The notes beneath the pieces were generated by a model, which was given only the letters and a program-made list of their open reading frames with translations, ran no database searches and was not told the origin of the DNA. The position numbers and the translations under genes were made by a program. A DNA stretch of 64,000 bases from Polynucleobacter parvulilacunae (lineage in GTDB: Bacteria > Pseudomonadota > Gammaproteobacteria > Burkholderiales > Burkholderiaceae). Of this stretch, positions 60,428-64,000 are shown piece after piece (within the stretch, counting starts at the first letter, position 1; each line of letters opens with the position of its first letter). The stretch spans positions 1-64,000 of the forward strand of contig NZ_JACVPW010000013.1 in the NCBI RefSeq assembly GCF_018881715.1, read 5' to 3'.

Positions 60428-60847
60428 ATGGTTGATTCACAGCAAAACGTAAAAAAAGATAGACCGGTTTATAAAAATATTGGTCTTGCGCAATTGATTA
60501 AGTACCGCCTTCCTTGGGCCGGTAAAGTTTCAATTCTTCATCGTATTAGCGGAGCAGCACTGTTTTTAATGTTGCCTTTCTTGCTATATCTCTTGGATCA
60601 AAGTCTTGCTTCAGAAGTGAGCTATCAAAAGTTCCAGGCAATCACTGGTCACGTTCTAGTGAAAATTATTTGCCTTGGTTTGATCTGGTCCTTCTTGCAC
60701 CATTTCTGCGCCGGTATTCGCTATCTCCTCTTGGATTTAGAGATCGGCGTTGAAAAGGTTGATGCAAACCGCTCAGCGATTTTTGTATTTTTCTTGGGTC
60801 TCGCTTTGACTGCGGTTGTTGGTCTCAAATTATTCGGCTTGTACTAA
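60428..60847 (+). CDS. sdhC: Succinate dehydrogenase cytochrome b556 subunit
   Basis: KISILHRISGAALFL-type motif (KVSILHRISGAALFLMLPF); HHFCAGIRYLLLD. Confidence 0.95.
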   Translation: MVDSQQNVKKDRPVYKNIGLAQLIKYRLPWAGKVSILHRISGAALFLMLPFLLYLLDQSLASEVSYQKFQAITGHVLVKIICLGLIWSFLHHFCAGIRYLLLDLEIGVEKVDANRSAIFVFFLGLALTAVVGLKLFGLY

Positions 60848-60871
60848 GCGCACATCATTTAAGGAAATTTC

Positions 60872-61237
60872 ATGCCTATTTATCAAATTGGACCAAAGCG
60901 CTTAGTTGTAGGCGCGCACTACGGACTTAAAGAATGGATCATCCAACGCGTTACTGCGATTGTGATGGTGGTATTCACAGTTGTTTTGTTAGTTGACTAT
61001 TGCGTTACCGGTAGCGCAACTTATGAAGGTTGGGCTGCTTTGTTTAGCAACCAATTCATGAAGTTATTGACGCTATTGGCATTCATTAGCTTGTTCTATC
61101 ACGCATGGATTGGTATCCGTGACATCTGGATGGACTACATCAAGCCTGTCAGCATTCGTTTGACACTTCAAGTGTTGACCGTTCTGTATCTCGTAGCCTG
61201 TGCGGCCTATGCCGTTCAAATTTTGTGGAAAGTGTAA
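60872..61237 (+). CDS. sdhD: Succinate dehydrogenase membrane anchor subunit
   Basis: LKEWIIQRVTAIVMVVFTVVLL; FYHAWIGIRDIWMDYIKP. Confidence 0.95.
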   Translation: MPIYQIGPKRLVVGAHYGLKEWIIQRVTAIVMVVFTVVLLVDYCVTGSATYEGWAALFSNQFMKLLTLLAFISLFYHAWIGIRDIWMDYIKPVSIRLTLQVLTVLYLVACAAYAVQILWKV

Positions 61238-61241
61238 TTCG

Positions 61242-63020
61242 ATGACTGCGATTAAAAAATCATTGCCACGCCGCCGTTTTGATGCGGTGATTATTGGAGC
61301 AGGTGGTTCAGGTATGCGTGCATCATTGCAGTTGGCTGAAGCCGGCTTGAATGTTGCTGTGCTGACTAAAGTTTTCCCAACACGTTCACATACTGTTGCT
61401 GCACAAGGTGGTATCGGTGCTTCATTGGGCAATATGAGTGAAGACAATTGGCACTATCACTTTTACGACACCATTAAAGGTTCCGACTGGTTAGGTGACC
61501 AGGACGTGATCGAATTTATGTGCCGCGAAGCTCCAAAAGTTGTTTATGAGCTAGAGCACTTTGGTATGCCGTTTGACCGCAACCCAGATGGCACCATTTA
61601 TCAGCGTCCATTTGGTGGCCACACTGCAAACTACGGTGAGAAGCCAGTACAACGTGCTTGTGCTGCTGCTGACCGTACTGGTCATGCAATGTTGCACACT
61701 TTGTATCAGCGCAACGTACGCGCAAAGACTAATTTCTTTGTTGAGTGGTTAGCCCTCGACTTAATTCGTGATGATACTGGTGACGTTGTTGGTGTTACCG
61801 CTCTCGAAATGGAAACAGGTCAGGTTTACATCTTGGAAGCCAAGATTGTGATGTTGGCTACTGGTGGTGCAGGCCGTATTTGGGATGCATCAACAAACGC
61901 ATTTATTAATACCGGTGACGGTATGGGCTTAGCTGCTCGCGCAGGCATTCCATTGGAAGATATGGAATTCTGGCAATTCCACCCAACTGGCGTAGCTGGT
62001 GCGGGTGTGTTGTTGACAGAAGGTTGCCGCGGTGAAGGCGGTATCTTGCGCAATAAAGATGGTGAGCGTTTCATGGAACGTTATGCGCCAACACTAAAAG
62101 ATTTGGCTCCACGCGATTTCGTATCTCGCTCAATGGACCAAGAGATTAAAGAAGGGCGCGGTTGTGGTCCTAACGGTGACTATGTTGTGCTCGATTTGAC
62201 ACACATTGGCGCCGACACCATCATGAAGCGTTTGCCTTCTGTTTATGAGATCGGCATTAACTTTGCTAACGTTGACGTTACTAAAGAGCCAATCCCAGTT
62301 GTGCCAACCATTCACTATCAGATGGGCGGTATTCCTACCAACATCAATGGTCAAGTAGTTGTACCCGCAAATGGTATTAATAATGAAATCGTGAATGGCT
62401 TGTATGCCATCGGCGAGTGCTCATGCGTATCAGTGCATGGTGCAAACCGTTTGGGCACTAACTCATTGCTCGACCTCTTAGTATTCGGTCGTGCAGCTGG
62501 TAATCATATTGTTGGTCTTGACCTTAAGAATCGCGAATTCAAACCATTGCCTGCCAATGCTGGTGAGCAAACATTGGAGCGTATTGCGAAGTTGGATAAC
62601 TCTACTTCTGGTGAATACGCACAAGACGTTGCTAACGACATTCGTAAGTGCATGCAGAAATACGCTGGTGTATTCCGCAATCAAGAGTTGATGGACGAAG
62701 GTGTTCGTCAAATGGCTAAATTGACAGAGCGCGCTAAGCACTTATGGGTTAAAGACAAATCCGAAATTTTCAATACAGCCCGTATTGAAGCTTTGGAAGT
62801 GGCTAACTTGGTTGAGACTGCAAACGCAACCATGATTTCTGCAGCGGCTCGTAAAGAAAGTCGTGGCGCTCATTCACATGATGACCATCCTCATCGTGAT
62901 GATGAGAACTGGATGAAGCATACCCTTTGGTATAGCGAGGGCAATAAGCTTGCTTACAAGCCGGTTATTTTGAAGCCTTTAACAGTTGACTCCTTCCCAC
63001 CTAAAGAACGTACTTTCTAA
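61242..63020 (+). CDS. sdhA: Succinate dehydrogenase flavoprotein subunit
   Basis: FDAVIIGAGGSGMRASLQLAEAG; FPTRSHTVAAQGGIGASLGN; GANRLGTNSLLDLLVFG. Confidence 0.97.
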   Translation: MTAIKKSLPRRRFDAVIIGAGGSGMRASLQLAEAGLNVAVLTKVFPTRSHTVAAQGGIGASLGNMSEDNWHYHFYDTIKGSDWLGDQDVIEFMCREAPKVVYELEHFGMPFDRNPDGTIYQRPFGGHTANYGEKPVQRACAAADRTGHAMLHTLYQRNVRAKTNFFVEWLALDLIRDDTGDVVGVTALEMETGQVYILEAKIVMLATGGAGRIWDASTNAFINTGDGMGLAARAGIPLEDMEFWQFHPTGVAGAGVLLTEGCRGEGGILRNKDGERFMERYAPTLKDLAPRDFVSRSMDQEIKEGRGCGPNGDYVVLDLTHIGADTIMKRLPSVYEIGINFANVDVTKEPIPVVPTIHYQMGGIPTNINGQVVVPANGINNEIVNGLYAIGECSCVSVHGANRLGTNSLLDLLVFGRAAGNHIVGLDLKNREFKPLPANAGEQTLERIAKLDNSTSGEYAQDVANDIRKCMQKYAGVFRNQELMDEGVRQMAKLTERAKHLWVKDKSEIFNTARIEALEVANLVETANATMISAAARKESRGAHSHDDHPHRDDENWMKHTLWYSEGNKLAYKPVILKPLTVDSFPPKERTF

Positions 63021-63037
63021 GCGAAGAGAAATAGAAA

Positions 63038-63742
63038 ATGAGTGATATCCGTATATTCGAAATTTACCGCTACGATCCAGATGTCGATGCAGCTCCACGC
63101 ATGGAACGTTATGAGTTAGAACTCACTGGTGAGCGTATGTTGTTGGACGCTTTGATTTCCTTGAAGAAGCAAGACGAAACGATTTCTTATCGTCGTTCAT
63201 GCCGTGAAGGTGTGTGCGGTTCAGATGCAATGAACATCAACGGTAAAAACGGTTTGGCTTGTTTGACCAATATGTTGACTTTGCCTAAGGTCATCACATT
63301 GCGCCCATTACCTGGCTTGCCAGTTGTGCGTGATTTGATCGTCGACATGACTTTGTTCTTCAAACAATATTTGTCTATCAAGCCTTACTTGGTAAACGAC
63401 AATCCACCTCCTGAAAAAGAGCGTCTCCAGAGCCCTGAAGAGCGTGAAGAGTTGAATGGTTTGTATGAGTGCATCTTGTGCGCCTCATGCTCCACTTCAT
63501 GCCCATCTTTCTGGTGGAATCCAGACAAGTTTGTTGGCCCAGCTGGTTTGTTACAGGCCTATCGCTTTATTGCCGATAGCCGTGACGAAGAAACTTCTCA
63601 GCGCTTGGATAACTTAGAAGATCCGTACCGCTTGTTCCGTTGCCACACCATCATGAATTGCGTGGACGTATGTCCTAAGCACTTGAATCCAACGAAGGCT
63701 ATTGGCAAGATCAAGGAGTTGATGGTTCGTAGGGCAGTATGA
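63038..63742 (+). CDS. sdhB: Succinate dehydrogenase iron-sulfur subunit
   Basis: [43 protein letters not shown]. Confidence 0.97.
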   Translation: MSDIRIFEIYRYDPDVDAAPRMERYELELTGERMLLDALISLKKQDETISYRRSCREGVCGSDAMNINGKNGLACLTNMLTLPKVITLRPLPGLPVVRDLIVDMTLFFKQYLSIKPYLVNDNPPPEKERLQSPEEREELNGLYECILCASCSTSCPSFWWNPDKFVGPAGLLQAYRFIADSRDEETSQRLDNLEDPYRLFRCHTIMNCVDVCPKHLNPTKAIGKIKELMVRRAV

Positions 63743-64000
63743 CCCTCGGCAATGCAGAGTTATATCGTTTAAAGAGTGATGCTCGCAGGGGCTTGCTAGA
63801 GAATGATTTAATTCTGCAGCGTTTCTTTGAGCGTTATGGCTCTCAGTTAAGCGCAGAAGATGGAAATGTTTTAAGCCAGTTATTAGCTTTAGATGACAAC
63901 GACCTAATGGATTTGTTGATAGGTCGCAAAGATTCTGTGGAAAGTCTGGAGAAAGAGATGCAAACAGACTCTTTCAAGATAGTCTTACAAAGGCTGAGAG
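63739..64000 (+). CDS. sdhE: FAD assembly factor SdhE, truncated by the window edge
   Basis: ATG at 63739 overlaps the sdhB stop; [63 protein letters not shown]. Confidence 0.88.
   Translation, partial: MTLGNAELYRLKSDARRGLLENDLILQRFFERYGSQLSAEDGNVLSQLLALDDNDLMDLLIGRKDSVESLEKEMQTDSFKIVLQRLR

Noticed and set aside
1-64000. CRISPR arrays, retrons, toxin-antitoxin or other defence islands
   Set aside because: I looked for regularly spaced direct repeats, reverse transcriptase, nuclease and small TA-type gene pairs and found none. sdhE is an SDH flavinylation factor here, encoded in the sdh operon, despite its older antitoxin name CptB.

Overview
This 64-kb window is a mostly ordinary betaproteobacterial chromosomal segment. 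Gene content and style suggest Burkholderiales, probably Polynucleobacter-like; that placement is inference. It holds about 53 confident protein-coding genes. From left to right these include: the 5' edge of an IS30-family-like transposase; a large autotransporter; tal/rpiA; argA-yggX; hrpA; a three-gene envelope-type cluster; glnA-ntrB-ntrC; xth; an RND efflux operon; prlC; folD; a FixJ-type two-component system divergent from aceE-aceF-lpdA; a phasin gene; pyrD; the N-degron pair bpt/aat; rarA; mdh; and the sdhCDAB(E) operon at the right edge. No CRISPR array, prophage, rRNA or tRNA was recognised. The strongest leads are: (1) an NtrC homologue whose sigma54-contact loop reads GAFPGA instead of GAFTGA and whose Walker B Asp is Gly (LFLGEVGD); (2) a perfect intrinsic terminator with a cUUCGg loop embedded inside the first codons of ntrB, suggesting translation-dependent attenuation between glnA and ntrBC; (3) an unannotated structured small-RNA candidate on the minus strand downstream of yggX (about 5648-5805) with a TTGACA-16-TAGGAT promoter and an intrinsic terminator; (4) an 8-bp tandem repeat abutting the Shine-Dalgarno of an EI24-family gene; and (5) several strong operator-like palindromes (aceE, mdh/GntR, glnA). 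All calls come from reading the sequence; no database search was run.
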